A stretch of DNA of 64,000 nucleotides from CALMEC01 sp963777565 (GCA_963777565.1 CAVZQZ010000009.1:1-64000), one strand, 5' to 3'. Counted from the stretch's first letter, positions 51,006-60,681 are shown. A program made the numbers and translations. Notes: generated by a model not told the origin, from the sequence alone.

Positions 51006-52642
51006 CCGACGCGCGAGGGTGGATCCGGACCCTCGTCCTGGTCGCGCTCCTCGCCGCGCTTGCGTTTCCCGCGCTCGCGACGGCGCACGCCGACCTCGAC
51101 CGGACCGACCCGCTCGACGGCCAGGTGGTGAAATTATCGCCGAGCAAGGTGACGCTGACGTTCACCGAGCCGGTGGAGACCGCCCTCGGCGCGATCCGCG
51201 TCTTCGACGGCGACGCGCGCCGGGTCGATCAGGGCGAGCCGATTCGCGAGTCGCCCAACGTCGTGTCCATACGAGTCGCCGACAACCTCGCGCGGGGCAC
51301 CTACACGGTGTCGTGGCGCGTCGGGTCGGCCGACGGCCACCCGATCGACGGCGCGTTCGTGTTCCACGTCGGGGCGCCCGGAGCTCGACCCGAGGGGATC
51401 GCGAACGAGGTGCAATCCCGTCCACCGTCGGCCATCGACCGCGCGAGCGACGTTGCCCGCGTCATCGACCTGGCGCTCCTCATCCTGGTCGTGGGCGGCA
51501 TCGCCGCACTCGTGCTCGTGCTGGCCGGGCGGGCGCCCGACGTGGAACGGCGGCTCTGGTACGCCGCAGCCGGCGCCGGCTTCGCCTTGTCCATCGTCGC
51601 AGGCGCGACGATCCTGCTTCATGCCGCGTCGGTGGCCGGCGTCGGGCTGAACGGAGCCGCCCAGGGAAACGTGCTGCAGGCGGTGCTCGACACCCGGTTC
51701 GGACAGGTGCGGCTCACGCAGGTCATCCTCGCCGAGCTCGTGGCGATCGGAGCCGTCTGGGCCGCCGCCACCGACGGCAACTCCCGCCGTAAGCAGGCAG
51801 TCGCCGTTGCCGCCGCCGGTCTCGCCCTGACGCCCGGCCTGGGCGGCCACGCGGGAACCGGCAGCGCCTGGGTCGTCATCGCCGACACTGGGCATGTGCT
51901 CGCGGCGTCGATGTGGGTCGGGGGTCTCGCGACGGTCGTGTCGGCCCTCATGCTGTCCGGCCCGGGGCGCGGTGAGCTCGCCCGGCAGGTGTGGCCGCGA
52001 TTCTCGACGGCGGCGCTCGTGAGCGTGGGCGTCCTTGTCGTAGCGGGGGTCATCGGGAGCTTCCAGAACGTCGACAGCTGGAGCGAGCTGTGGGAGACCA
52101 CCTACGGCCGCCTCCTGCTGGCGAAGATGGGCATCGCGCTCGTCCTCATCGGGTTCGGCGTGGCGAACCGGCGAATGGTTCGCCGGCTTCGCGAGCGCGG
52201 GGAGGAGGGGGGCCTCCGCCGGAGCGTCCTCGCCGAGCTCGTACTGATGGCCGCCGCGATCATCGTGACCTCCGTGCTGATCAACGAGCCCCCGGCGAAG
52301 GCAGTCGCGGCGGCCCAACCGGTCGAAGCGCGCGTGGCGATCGACGATCTCTCAGCGCAGGTCGTGGTGGACCCGGCCGAGACCGGGTCGAACCTCGTGA
52401 GCGTGTTCCTCAAGCGTCAAGGTCAACCAGTCTCGGCTGATGAGGTGAGTGTGACCGCCACGCCGCCGGCAGACGTGGGGCCGTTCCGGCTCCAGACCGA
52501 GTCGGCGGAGGCCGGCCACTACGTCGCTCCCCCGCTCCAGGCATCCGTCGCTGGCGTCTGGACCTTCGAGATCGCCGTCCGCCGCGGCGAGTTCAATCTG
52601 AATGCCGCAACCGTGTCCATCCCGATCAGGAACGCCCGCTGA
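51002..52642 (+). CDS. CopC-CopD fusion, copper-resistance/uptake membrane protein
   Basis: 546 residues. Signal ends at ALATAHAD; the mature N-terminal His (HADLDRTDPLDGQVV) is the usual CopC copper ligand, and the CopC beta-barrel continues through LTFTEPVETALGAIRVFDGD and WRVGSADGHPIDGAFVFHV. Then eight to nine membrane helices of CopD follow (RVIDLALLILVVGGIAALVL; AGATILLHAASVAGVGLNGA; GHVLAASMWVGGLATVVSAL). A C-terminal extracytosolic domain (SLKRQGQPVSADEVSVTATP region) completes it. Known role: copper import or handling for cuproenzymes. Coupled to YcnI-like gene by TGATG. Confidence 0.88.
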   Translation: MTDARGWIRTLVLVALLAALAFPALATAHADLDRTDPLDGQVVKLSPSKVTLTFTEPVETALGAIRVFDGDARRVDQGEPIRESPNVVSIRVADNLARGTYTVSWRVGSADGHPIDGAFVFHVGAPGARPEGIANEVQSRPPSAIDRASDVARVIDLALLILVVGGIAALVLVLAGRAPDVERRLWYAAAGAGFALSIVAGATILLHAASVAGVGLNGAAQGNVLQAVLDTRFGQVRLTQVILAELVAIGAVWAAATDGNSRRKQAVAVAAAGLALTPGLGGHAGTGSAWVVIADTGHVLAASMWVGGLATVVSALMLSGPGRGELARQVWPRFSTAALVSVGVLVVAGVIGSFQNVDSWSELWETTYGRLLLAKMGIALVLIGFGVANRRMVRRLRERGEEGGLRRSVLAELVLMAAAIIVTSVLINEPPAKAVAAAQPVEARVAIDDLSAQVVVDPAETGSNLVSVFLKRQGQPVSADEVSVTATPPADVGPFRLQTESAEAGHYVAPPLQASVAGVWTFEIAVRRGEFNLNAATVSIPIRNAR

Positions 52643-53358
52643 TGCCGATGCTCCGCGCCAACGCCAAGCTGGCTGCCGTCGTCGCGGCGTTCACCCTTCT
52701 CGCCGTGGCCGGGACTGCCACCGCCCATGTCGAAGTGACCGCAGGCGCCGCGGCAGGCGAAATCGTCCTGTCAGTTCCGAACGAGTCGGCTTCGGCCGAC
52801 ACCGTCAGCGTTGCGGTGCAGCTCCCCGACAACGTCGTGCGGACCGGGGTTCCGGATATCGCCGGGTGGACCCACACCGAGACGACCGTCCAACTCGACC
52901 CGCCGTTGCGGGTGAACGGCGTGGAGGTGACCTCGCGGGTCACCACGGTCACCTGGGCCGGCCGCCGCCTCGCTCCCGGACGCGAGGCCGCGTTTCGCCT
53001 TCGGCTGACAGTCGCCGAGGGCACGAAGCGCACCGGGCTCGCCTTTCCGGCGGTGCAGCGCTACTCGGATGGGGACGTCGTCCGGTGGATCGGTGGACCC
53101 GGGAGCCAGTTCCCGGCGGGCGTGCTCGAGACGTCGCTCCCCGCCGTGCCAGCCGTCCCCGTGACGACGAGCTCGGCGACTACCGCCTCGACGCAGACCG
53201 CGGCGGTTGCGACGTCAACCGCCACGACGACGGCTGCCGACAGCGGCAGCAGCAACCCGGTCGGCCTCATCTTCGCGGTGATCGGGGCCGCCATCGCGAC
53301 CGGGGGCGTCATCGCGATCATCAAATGGCGGCGGGCGCGCGCGGAGGAGAAGCCGTAG
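52642..53358 (+). CDS. YcnI-like DUF1775 copper-binding protein
   Basis: 238 residues: signal KLAAVVAAFTLLAVAGTATA, then mature HVEVTAGAAAGEIVLSVPNE, where the N-terminal His is the DUF1775 copper ligand. The domain continues through VSVAVQLPDNVVRTGVPDIA, GWTHTETTVQLDPPL and VTTVTWAGRRLAPGREAAFR. A Thr/Ala-rich linker and C-terminal helix (GLIFAVIGAAIATGGVIAII) anchor it in the membrane. ATG overlaps the copCD stop (TGATG). Chaperones copper to or from CopCD-type proteins; cluster of rhomboid, CopCD and YcnI forms a copper unit. Confidence 0.88.
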   Translation: MPMLRANAKLAAVVAAFTLLAVAGTATAHVEVTAGAAAGEIVLSVPNESASADTVSVAVQLPDNVVRTGVPDIAGWTHTETTVQLDPPLRVNGVEVTSRVTTVTWAGRRLAPGREAAFRLRLTVAEGTKRTGLAFPAVQRYSDGDVVRWIGGPGSQFPAGVLETSLPAVPAVPVTTSSATTASTQTAAVATSTATTTAADSGSSNPVGLIFAVIGAAIATGGVIAIIKWRRARAEEKP

Positions 53359-53474
53359 GGTCCCCGTCCCGAGCACGACCACGGTTCCCGGCTTCAACCG
53401 TCACCCGGCGTTGTCTTCGGTCCCACCGTGATGGCTCTGTGAGAGCGGCGGGACCTACGTCCGCGCCTGAGAGG

Positions 53475-53520
53475 AACGAGGGATCCGCGAGGGGCTTCGG
53501 CCCTCGGCCGAGCCCTCGTT
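53475..53520 (+). terminator. Hairpin between convergent ycnI and M42 genes
   Basis: Outer arms AACGAGGG and CCCTCGTT (8 bp) with an inner GC-rich stem capped by a C-UUCG-G tetraloop, ending in TTTC. Best read as a transcription terminator for the copper operon. The surrounding 53359-53602 contains no gene. Confidence 0.6.
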
Positions 53521-53602
53521 TCACCCGCCGAGGGCGGGCGGTCACGCCCGTTCACCTGACCCGGTCTTCGCGCGACGAGCCCGCACTCACGACGGGGACC
53601 AC

Positions 53603-54634
53603 TTAGCCCGGGACGACCTCGTGCGCGTGCTCGATCAGGGCCGCGACCAAGTCGATCGAGGCCTGGATATCGTCGGGATGGCAGGCCTCGACGCTCGAGT
53701 GCACGTAGCGGGTCGGGATCGACACGCAGCCCGCGGTCGCGCCCTCGCCCGCGAGCTGCAACGAGCCGGTGTCGGTGCCGCCCCGGTTCGAGACATGGAA
53801 CTGGTAGGGGATCTCACGCTCGTCGGCGAGCCGAACCAGCAGATCGACCAGGGCCGGCGAGCCAATCGCGCTCGCGTCCATCAGCCGGATGGCGGTGCCG
53901 AGACCGAGACGGGTAGACGGGCCGTTTCCGGGTGTGCCCGGCCCGTCGTCGGCGGGGCAGGTGTCGATCGCGACGCCGATGTCCGGCCGGACGCGGCTGG
54001 CGAGGACGCGTGCGCCACGGAGGCCGACCTCCTCCTGAGCCGTGGCGGCGGCGTGAACCTCGGCGGCCCCGGCGGGGGCGGCGCGGAGCGCCTCGAGCAT
54101 GACGAACAGGCCGACGCGGTCGTCGAGGCTCTTGCCGGTGACGAGGTCGCCGAGGTCCTCGAGCGTCCTCCGCCGGGTGACCACATCGCCCTGCCGGACG
54201 AGGCTCCGAACCCGGTCGGCGGGGAGGCCGGTGTCGATGGCCAGATCCTCGAGCCGCGGGGCCTTCTGCCGCGCCGCTTCGTCCAGCAGATGCACCGGGG
54301 TCGTCCCGACGATGCCGGGCAGGTCCTCACGTCCGTGGACCGTGACGCGCTGGGCGACGAGCGTCCTCGCGTCCCAGCCGCCCAGGGGCACGAACCGCAG
54401 GTACCCGCGATCGTCGACGTGGGTCACCATGAGGCCGATCTCGTCCATGTGCGCCGCGAGCATCAGGCGCGGGCCTCCCGACCCGTCACGGACGCCGATC
54501 AGGCTGCCCAGCGGATCGGTCTCCATCCGATCGCAGGTGGCCGTGAGCTCCGGCCGCACGAGGTCGCGGACCCGCTCCTCACGTCCCGACGGGCCCGCGA
54601 CCTCGCAGAGGGCCGCGAGCAACTCCCGCCTCAC
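53603..54634 (-). CDS. M42-family aminopeptidase/endoglucanase-like
   Basis: 343 residues. Binuclear metal site: AAHMDEIGLMVTHVDD (H, D), GKSLDDRVGLFVMLEALRAA (bridging Asp), QEEVGLRGARVLASRVRPDI (catalytic Glu plus E), AIDTCPAD (D) and the late His in TRYVHSSVEACHPDDIQASI. This is the full TET/FrvX-type set. Starts at GTG 54634 overlapping the stop of the quinone reductase gene (GTGA). Cytosolic; degrades peptides after proteolysis. A bound GGxxSP-like segment (PSGREERVRDLVR) precedes the site. Confidence 0.88.
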   Translation of the reverse strand: MRRELLAALCEVAGPSGREERVRDLVRPELTATCDRMETDPLGSLIGVRDGSGGPRLMLAAHMDEIGLMVTHVDDRGYLRFVPLGGWDARTLVAQRVTVHGREDLPGIVGTTPVHLLDEAARQKAPRLEDLAIDTGLPADRVRSLVRQGDVVTRRRTLEDLGDLVTGKSLDDRVGLFVMLEALRAAPAGAAEVHAAATAQEEVGLRGARVLASRVRPDIGVAIDTCPADDGPGTPGNGPSTRLGLGTAIRLMDASAIGSPALVDLLVRLADEREIPYQFHVSNRGGTDTGSLQLAGEGATAGCVSIPTRYVHSSVEACHPDDIQASIDLVAALIEHAHEVVPG

Positions 54635-55629
54635 GGGGTGAGCACCAGCTTGCCGAAGTGCTCCCCGGCCTCCTCGCGGGCGTGGGCGTCGGCGGCCTCC
54701 GCCAGCGGCCGGACGCTGTCGATCACAGGGACCCACGCCTGGGTGTCGACCGCGGCGAGCAGTCCGGCGAAGTCGCGCGCACTGCCCATCGTGGTGCCGA
54801 GCACCGACACCTGCCCGGCGGTAACCGGCCGCACCATCATCTCCACCTTGCCGCCGCCCGTTCCACCGAAGACGACGAGCCGGCCGCCGGGCCGCAGGCA
54901 ATTGACGCTGCTGGCCCAGGTAGAACCCACCGAGTCGACGACCACGTCGACGCCGCCCCCGGTCTCCGTCTTGACCTGGTCCACCCAGTCCTCGTCGGTG
55001 TAGTTGATGCCGCCGGAGGCGCCGAGGTCGTCGGCTCGCGCGAGCTTGTCGTCCGATGACGAGGTGACGATGACGCGCGCGCCGGCGGCGCGCGCGATGT
55101 GGAGCGCGAACGTGGCGACACCGCCGCCGATCCCAAGCACCAATACCGTCTCGCCGGGGCGGAGCTGTGCCCGGCTGATCAGGGCGCGCCACGCGGTGAG
55201 CCCGGCGAGCGGCAACGCGGCCGCCTCCTCCCAGGAGAGTCGCTTGGGCTTCGGCATGACGTTCTCGGCGGGGATGCGGATGAGCTCTGCGTAGGTGCCG
55301 TCGTCCGGACCGCCGAGGATGCGGAATCCCGGCTGGGGTGCCGCCTCGCCACCTCCCCAGCCAAGCGACGGGAAGATCACGACCTCGTCGCCCTCGGCTA
55401 CGCCAGCGACACCGGCCCCCAGGGTGCGGATGACACCGGCACCGTCCGAGCCGGGGATCACCGGGAGCGGCGAGGGTGCGACGCCCTTGCGCAGGAACAC
55501 GTCGCGCCGGTTGAGCGCCGCGGCGCGAAGCTCCACCACGACCTCACCTGGACCTGCCACCGGGTCGGGCACGGTGGTGAGGGAGAGCACCTCCGGGGGG
55601 CCGGTCTCGGTGAGTTGGATCGCGTTCAA
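54631..55629 (-). CDS. Zinc-type alcohol dehydrogenase/quinone oxidoreductase
   Basis: MDR family oxidoreductase. GroES-like N-half (GPGEVVVELRAAALNRRDVF; VIPGSDGAGVIRTLGAGVAG), then the Rossmann fold with GETVLVLGIGGGVATFALHI and the nucleotide-end VIVTSSSDDKLARADDLGAS. 332 residues. The structural-zinc Cys cluster is absent and no catalytic Cys is seen, so it fits the zinc-less quinone reductase group (NADPH). TTG start with GGAG upstream. A sigma-70-like promoter with an overlapping palindrome lies ~200 bp upstream. Confidence 0.82.
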   Translation of the reverse strand: MNAIQLTETGPPEVLSLTTVPDPVAGPGEVVVELRAAALNRRDVFLRKGVAPSPLPVIPGSDGAGVIRTLGAGVAGVAEGDEVVIFPSLGWGGGEAAPQPGFRILGGPDDGTYAELIRIPAENVMPKPKRLSWEEAAALPLAGLTAWRALISRAQLRPGETVLVLGIGGGVATFALHIARAAGARVIVTSSSDDKLARADDLGASGGINYTDEDWVDQVKTETGGGVDVVVDSVGSTWASSVNCLRPGGRLVVFGGTGGGKVEMMVRPVTAGQVSVLGTTMGSARDFAGLLAAVDTQAWVPVIDSVRPLAEAADAHAREEAGEHFGKLVLTP

Positions 55630-55804
55630 CGTGGGCTCCTTGGACGGGGTCGCCAGGAGCGTACCCGTGCGGCCCGAAGGACGCCTACCCGTGGGCCGGC
55701 GGACGCGCAAACTCAGATCGAGGTCACGTTGGCGACCAACCCGAGCCCTCCCGTCATCCAGGGAGGCGGATCCCGCACCCGCGCACGTCCGCGTCAGCCC
55801 ACGG

Positions 55805-55824
55805 CGGTCTTTGAAAAAAGACCG
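55805..55824 (-). repeat. 8-bp hairpin with GAAA loop in quinone reductase leader
   Basis: CGGTCTTT and AAAGACCG pair around GAAA (TTTC on the minus transcript). It lies just after the predicted transcription start, in a ~200-nt leader, and overlaps the operator palindrome by four bases. Confidence 0.4.
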
Positions 55825-55841
55825 TACGTGAACCGTACGGT
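55821..55841 (-). promoter_or_regulatory. Operator palindrome overlapping -10 of quinone reductase
   Basis: Perfect arms ACCGTACG and CGTACGGT with a 5-nt spacer (TGAAC). It contains the -10 TACGGT (55832-55837). TetR-like dimer binding is inferred. Confidence 0.5.
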
Positions 55842-55860
55842 GATAACACGATTTTGGCAA
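55832..55860 (-). promoter_or_regulatory. Sigma-70-like promoter of quinone reductase
   Basis: On the minus strand TTGCCA (55855-55860), 17-nt spacer, TACGGT (55832-55837). Confidence 0.5.
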
Positions 55861-55951
55861 CTAACCGAAGGTCTGGTTCGCGCCTGACCGATTGACGGGA
55901 GTTCTCGCAAATGCCGGGAAAATCCGCGCGGGCGCCCGCGGTCGGGCTCGG

Positions 55952-57073
55952 CTATCCGTCGGACGGCCGTGTGGCCGCGAGCAGGGCGAAGGAATTGACG
56001 CGCTGACCGGCGCGCTCCCAGGCGAGTCGCGTCTGACGCGTGGCGCGCCCGAGCGCCTGGCCGGCGCCGACCGCGACGCCGTCGGCGATGCCGGGCGCGT
56101 ACGCCGCCAGCCCGCTGTATCCGATGCGGTCGCCTCCCGCGGTGACGACCCAGAACGCGAGACCCTCCGATTGCTCGGCCGCGGATGCTGCCCGGAGCGT
56201 CCCGGCGGCGGCCGCGACGACGACGGTGCCCGGCTCCGCGTTGATGGTGACCGCGCAGGCGATCGGCTTGCCGTAGCAGCCCGGTGCGCCGGGCGCGGCG
56301 AAGTCGTCGGCGTACCGGATCGGCGTGCCTCCCGGAACGATGGGGAACACGAACCCTTCAATCGTTGCGGCGAGACCGGTCGAGGGATCGGCGCCACGCT
56401 CCATGAGCGGGGCGTCGACGGCGGGAGCGGCGCCATCCCAGGCGACGACGCCCTGCGCGGGCGGCGCCGCGGGGGTCGCGCTTACGGGGGGCGGGGCAGT
56501 GGGCGGGGTCTGGCACAGCGACGACGCCTGCTGCTCGAGAGTGATCGGCAGGTCCGGGTTGCCGCCGAGCCTCAGGTAGGACGTCCCCACGCCGGCGGTC
56601 CAGTTCGCGTTGAGGTTGGACGGGTCGTTCGCGACGCCGAGCGGGGCCCATTTGCCGCCGATCTCTCCGAGCGTGCGGCGACCCTCGGCGATGTAGCGGC
56701 GCGCCAGGAGCTCCGCCGCGAAGGTGATGGCTGCGGCCTTCGTCTCGAAGCGACGGCCGGGCCCGATGCCGAACGGGTTGTTGATGGTCTGCGACGGAAC
56801 GTAGGTCGCCAGGATCGTCTCATGCGCCGCGATGGCCACCAGCGCGCGAGGGTCGATCCCCCATGACGCGGCGGCGGTCACGAAGGTGCGGCCTTCGCCG
56901 GCGAGGGGACTGCCCGCGGCTGCCAGGACCTGGTCGAGCCCGTCGGGGTCGAGCGCGCCGACGCAGGACAGGGCGTCCTTCGGATTCGCGCCGGGCGTGG
57001 CGGCGACACCGACAGCGACGCTCGCCCCGGAGATTGCGAGCACCCCTGCGACTGTACGAATTCGAGGTTTCAT
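55952..57073 (-). CDS. Secreted glucosaminidase-like protein with degenerate LytM (M23-like) domain
   Basis: 373 residues, signal KPRIRTVAGVLAISGASVAV. N-terminal mannosyl-glycoprotein endo-N-acetylglucosaminidase-like domain with catalytic Glu in ALVAIAAHETILATYVPSQT and INNPFGIGPGRRFETKAAAI. After a Pro-rich linker is an M23-like beta-domain (IRYADDFAAPGAPGCYGKPI; AEPGTVVVAAAAGTLRAASA; GYSGLAAYAPGIADGVAVGA), but the catalytic H-x-H and the upstream His are replaced (YADDF, GYSGL), so it likely binds rather than cuts peptidoglycan. ATG 57073, nine bases after TACACT. Confidence 0.65.
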   Translation of the reverse strand: MKPRIRTVAGVLAISGASVAVGVAATPGANPKDALSCVGALDPDGLDQVLAAAGSPLAGEGRTFVTAAASWGIDPRALVAIAAHETILATYVPSQTINNPFGIGPGRRFETKAAAITFAAELLARRYIAEGRRTLGEIGGKWAPLGVANDPSNLNANWTAGVGTSYLRLGGNPDLPITLEQQASSLCQTPPTAPPPVSATPAAPPAQGVVAWDGAAPAVDAPLMERGADPSTGLAATIEGFVFPIVPGGTPIRYADDFAAPGAPGCYGKPIACAVTINAEPGTVVVAAAAGTLRAASAAEQSEGLAFWVVTAGGDRIGYSGLAAYAPGIADGVAVGAGQALGRATRQTRLAWERAGQRVNSFALLAATRPSDG

Positions 57074-57082
57074 CGGCGTCCG

Positions 57083-57088
57083 AGTGTA
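57083..57088 (-). promoter_or_regulatory. -10 box TACACT of glucosaminidase-like gene
   Basis: TACACT on minus ends 9 nt before ATG 57073; no Shine-Dalgarno. Confidence 0.4.
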
Positions 57089-57145
57089 CATGCGGTTGCG
57101 GCGGAAACCGTCACGTGCAGGTGACAATGTGGTGGCTCCGCGGTG

Positions 57146-57931
57146 TCAGCGGCTGCCCAAGCTTCGCAATCCGGTGAGCGCGAACGACCCGGTGAGCGTC
57201 GCGAGGATCGCGATCGCCAGCAGGGCCGGCCAGAGGAGCGACCACGTGATCCCCACCAGCTGTGCGCCGCGCGACGCTTCCAAGATGTACGTGACGGGGT
57301 TCCAGTGGGCGACGTGCGAGAGCCATCCGCGGAGCGCGTCTCGCGGCGTGTAGGCGACCGAGGTGAAGACTGACATGAACACGACCACCTGCATGAGCGG
57401 TGCTGCCTGGACGCTCCGCGTGCGCAGGGCCACGGCGATCGCCCAGAGCGACGCGATGGCGGCGAACGACGCCGCGAGGAGGTAGACGACGATCGTGTCG
57501 AGAAGTCCGGCGAAGCCCACGCCCCCGATGAGCGCCGCGATGTAGACGACCGTCGTCGTGAACAGACTGCGGGCGACCGCCGCGAGCAAGGGGCCGGCGA
57601 GCAGCGCGATCCGGGGCACCGGACTGGCCTGCAGGCGGTCGAAGAAGCCACCTTCCAGGTCGCGCGCGAGCGTCATGCCCGAGTTGACGCCGGCAAACCC
57701 GGCACCCATCGTGGCCGCCATCGGCAGCGTGAACGCGAGGTAGCTCGCCCCCTCGAAGGCCGGGAGGGCGCCGATGCCCCGAAACGCCCCGGAGGTGGAG
57801 ATGAGGATGAACAGCGGCATGACCAGCGACGGGATGAACACCGACGGGACCCGCCGCACGAGCAGCAGGTTGCGGCCGGCCAGGCCGAGGCTGATGCGGA
57901 GGCCCGAAGGCACGAGGGCTGCCCGGACCAT
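57146..57931 (-). CDS. ABC-2 transporter permease (DrrB-like) 2
   Basis: 261 residues with six hydrophobic segments (VFIPSLVMPLFILISTSGAF; LLAGPLLAAVARSLFTTTVV; VVYLLAASFAAIASLWAIAV; LLWPALLAIAILATLTGSFA) and the ABC-2 hallmark FFDRLQASPVPRIALLAGPL. Partner of the adjacent permease; the ATG overlaps that gene's stop by one base (TGATG). With the DrrA-type ATPase they form a two-permease exporter of a hydrophobic compound or drug. Last gene of the operon. Confidence 0.83.
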   Translation of the reverse strand: MVRAALVPSGLRISLGLAGRNLLLVRRVPSVFIPSLVMPLFILISTSGAFRGIGALPAFEGASYLAFTLPMAATMGAGFAGVNSGMTLARDLEGGFFDRLQASPVPRIALLAGPLLAAVARSLFTTTVVYIAALIGGVGFAGLLDTIVVYLLAASFAAIASLWAIAVALRTRSVQAAPLMQVVVFMSVFTSVAYTPRDALRGWLSHVAHWNPVTYILEASRGAQLVGITWSLLWPALLAIAILATLTGSFALTGLRSLGSR

Positions 57932-58709
57932 CAGGCCCCCTCCGTCGCGAGGCGGCGCCGGTAGGTCAGAGCGGAGATACCGACGCTCAGCACGGCGAAG
58001 CCGATGACGAATGCGAGTCCGGTGAGCGTCGCGTCGCGGGGTGCCCCGGCGACGACTTGCGCACGCATGCCCTCGACGATGTACGAGATCGGGTTGACGT
58101 CGGCGATGGCCTTGTACCAGCCCGTCATCGTCTCGCGCGGGAAGAACGCCGACGAGAAGAACAGCAGGACGAAGAAGAGCGGGAACATGCCCTGTACCGC
58201 CTCGGCGGATCCGGTCCGAAGGGCGAGGATGACGCCCAGCCCGCCGATCGCCGCGGCGAGGAACGCTGCGAACACGATCAGCACGAGCACGCCGCGTATC
58301 CCGGCGTCCACCCTGGCGCCGAACGCGACGGCGATGCCCAGGAACAGGAACCCCTGCAGGACCCCCTGGGTGACGCTCGCCCCGAGCCGCCCCAGGAGGA
58401 TGGCCCATCGCGAGACGGGCGAGGCCACGAGGCGGTCGAAGAAGCCGGTCTCCATGTCCGCGGCGAACGCCGCCCCCGCCCCGGTGCCGGCGATGAGCAC
58501 GCCCTGTAGGACCGTTCCGGCGACCGCGAAGTCGAGGAACCCGCGAACGGGCGGGAACCCCGGCACGTGGCCGGGGGCGTCGCTGAACGATCCCGTGAAG
58601 ATGGCGAGCAGCGCGAGCGGGAAGAACAGCGACGGGAACCAGGACTGCGGGATGCGCAGGGTCGTCCTGACGGACCGGGCGGCGAGCGCCCCGGTCTGAC
58701 GCAGCGAGC

Positions 58710-58713
<4 letters not shown>
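57931..58713 (-). CDS. ABC-2 transporter permease (DrrB-like) 1
   Basis: 260 residues with about six membrane segments (SWFPSLFFPLALLAIFTGSF; GFLFLGIAVAFGARVDAGIR; LVLIVFAAFLAAAIGGLGVI; GMFPLFFVLLFFSSAFFPRE) and the conserved FFDRLVASPVSRWAILLGRL motif and NPISYIVEGMRAQVVAG ending. GTG start overlaps the ATPase stop (GTGA). Homologous to the second permease, suggesting a heterodimeric membrane part. Substrate unknown; DrrAB-type exporters move anthracyclines, lipids or ions. Confidence 0.85.
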
Positions 58714-59672
<959 letters not shown>

Positions 59673-59772
59673 GACATCCCCTCGTTCGCATCGGACGACC
59701 CGATGAGGTTAGACATCGGGCACGCCCCCGGCCCTTTTCAGCGGGCCGCGGGGCCTGTCACAATCGGGCGGC

Positions 59773-60129
59773 ATGCCAAGAAAACGTGAACTTCTCGTCG
59801 CCGCGGAGCGACTGGCCCAACTCGAGGCCGAGCTGCTGGACAGCGTTCAGAAGCACGACCTCGCCGCGGACGGCAACGAACGGTCGGATGGCCATCATCA
59901 TCCGGCCGAGGCCGCCAGCGACGCGGAGATGCGCGAGCACGACCTGCGCCTGCAGGGCCGGCTGAGAGAGCGGATGGACCAGATCGACCGGGCGCGCCGA
60001 GCGATCGAGAGCGGCACGTACGGACGGTGCGTCGAATGTGGTGGACCCATACCGGAGGGGCGCCTCAAGGCCATCCCTGACGCCGAGCGCTGCGTGCCGT
60101 GCCAGACGAAGTTCACGCGGGGCCGGTAG
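59773..60129 (+). CDS. DksA/TraR-type zinc-finger protein
   Basis: 118 residues: N-terminal coiled coil (RELLVAAERLAQLEAELLDS; LQGRLRERMDQIDRARRAIE) and a DksA-like zinc finger RCVECGGPIPEGRLKAIPDA followed by ERCVPCQTKF (CX2C-X17-CX2C). DksA-type proteins bind the RNA polymerase secondary channel and modulate promoters with (p)ppGpp; the D-x-x-D/A tip of coiled coil decides activity and is not certain here. -10-like CACAAT lies 8 nt before the ATG. Confidence 0.87.
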   Translation: MPRKRELLVAAERLAQLEAELLDSVQKHDLAADGNERSDGHHHPAEAASDAEMREHDLRLQGRLRERMDQIDRARRAIESGTYGRCVECGGPIPEGRLKAIPDAERCVPCQTKFTRGR

Positions 60130-60135
60130 CCGGGG

Positions 60136-60681
60136 GTGCGGTTCCGCTACTGCGCGGCCTGTGGCGGCCTGCTGGACGCGACTCCGCCGGTCACATGCCG
60201 CGCGTGCGGCGCGCGTCACTGGCGCAACGCGAAGCCATGCGCGGGTGGGCTGGTCATGCGGGAGGGCCGGGTCCTGCTCATCCGCCGCGCGATCGATCCG
60301 TGGCGCGGCTGCTGGGACATCCCGGGCGGGTTCTGCGAACCCGACGAGCATCCGGCCGACACGGTGGTGCGCGAGGTTCGCGAGGAGGTCGGCCTCGGGG
60401 TGCGCGTGACCGGGTTGCTCGGCATGTGGATGGACACCTACGGCAGCGGCGACGGCGGAGCACCGCCCGACACGACGCTCAACTGCTACTACCTCGCGAC
60501 GGCTGACGACGGCTCACCCGTCGTCGACCCACGGGAGGCGACGGAGGCGGCGTGGTTCGCGCCGGACGCGCTGCCGGACGACATCGCCTTCCCCGATCAC
60601 GCCCGTCAGGTGCTGGAGGTCTGGCGCGACACTGTGGGCTCGGATCTCCCTACCAGCACCCCGCCGGTCCGTCCGGCGTAG
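60136..60681 (+). CDS. NUDIX hydrolase with N-terminal zinc ribbon
   Basis: 181 residues, GTG start 6 nt after the DksA-like stop. The zinc ribbon is CAACGGLLDATPPVTCRACG (two CX2C pairs). The Nudix box is perfect: GGFCEPDEHPADTVVREVRE followed by EVGL (GX5EX7REVXEEXGL). Such zinc-ribbon Nudix proteins (NudC-like) hydrolyse NADH or decap NAD-RNA; without the SQPWPFPxS motif it is more likely an ADP-ribose or NDP-sugar hydrolase. It overlaps ctaA (convergent) by 76 bp. Confidence 0.87.
   Translation: MRFRYCAACGGLLDATPPVTCRACGARHWRNAKPCAGGLVMREGRVLLIRRAIDPWRGCWDIPGGFCEPDEHPADTVVREVREEVGLGVRVTGLLGMWMDTYGSGDGGAPPDTTLNCYYLATADDGSPVVDPREATEAAWFAPDALPDDIAFPDHARQVLEVWRDTVGSDLPTSTPPVRPA

Noticed and set aside
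53400..53520. T-box riboswitch on the minus strand (GGTGGGACCG)
   Set aside because: No aminoacyl-tRNA synthetase or amino acid gene follows in that direction (the neighbouring gene is ycnI on the opposite strand), and the other T-box elements were not recognisable.
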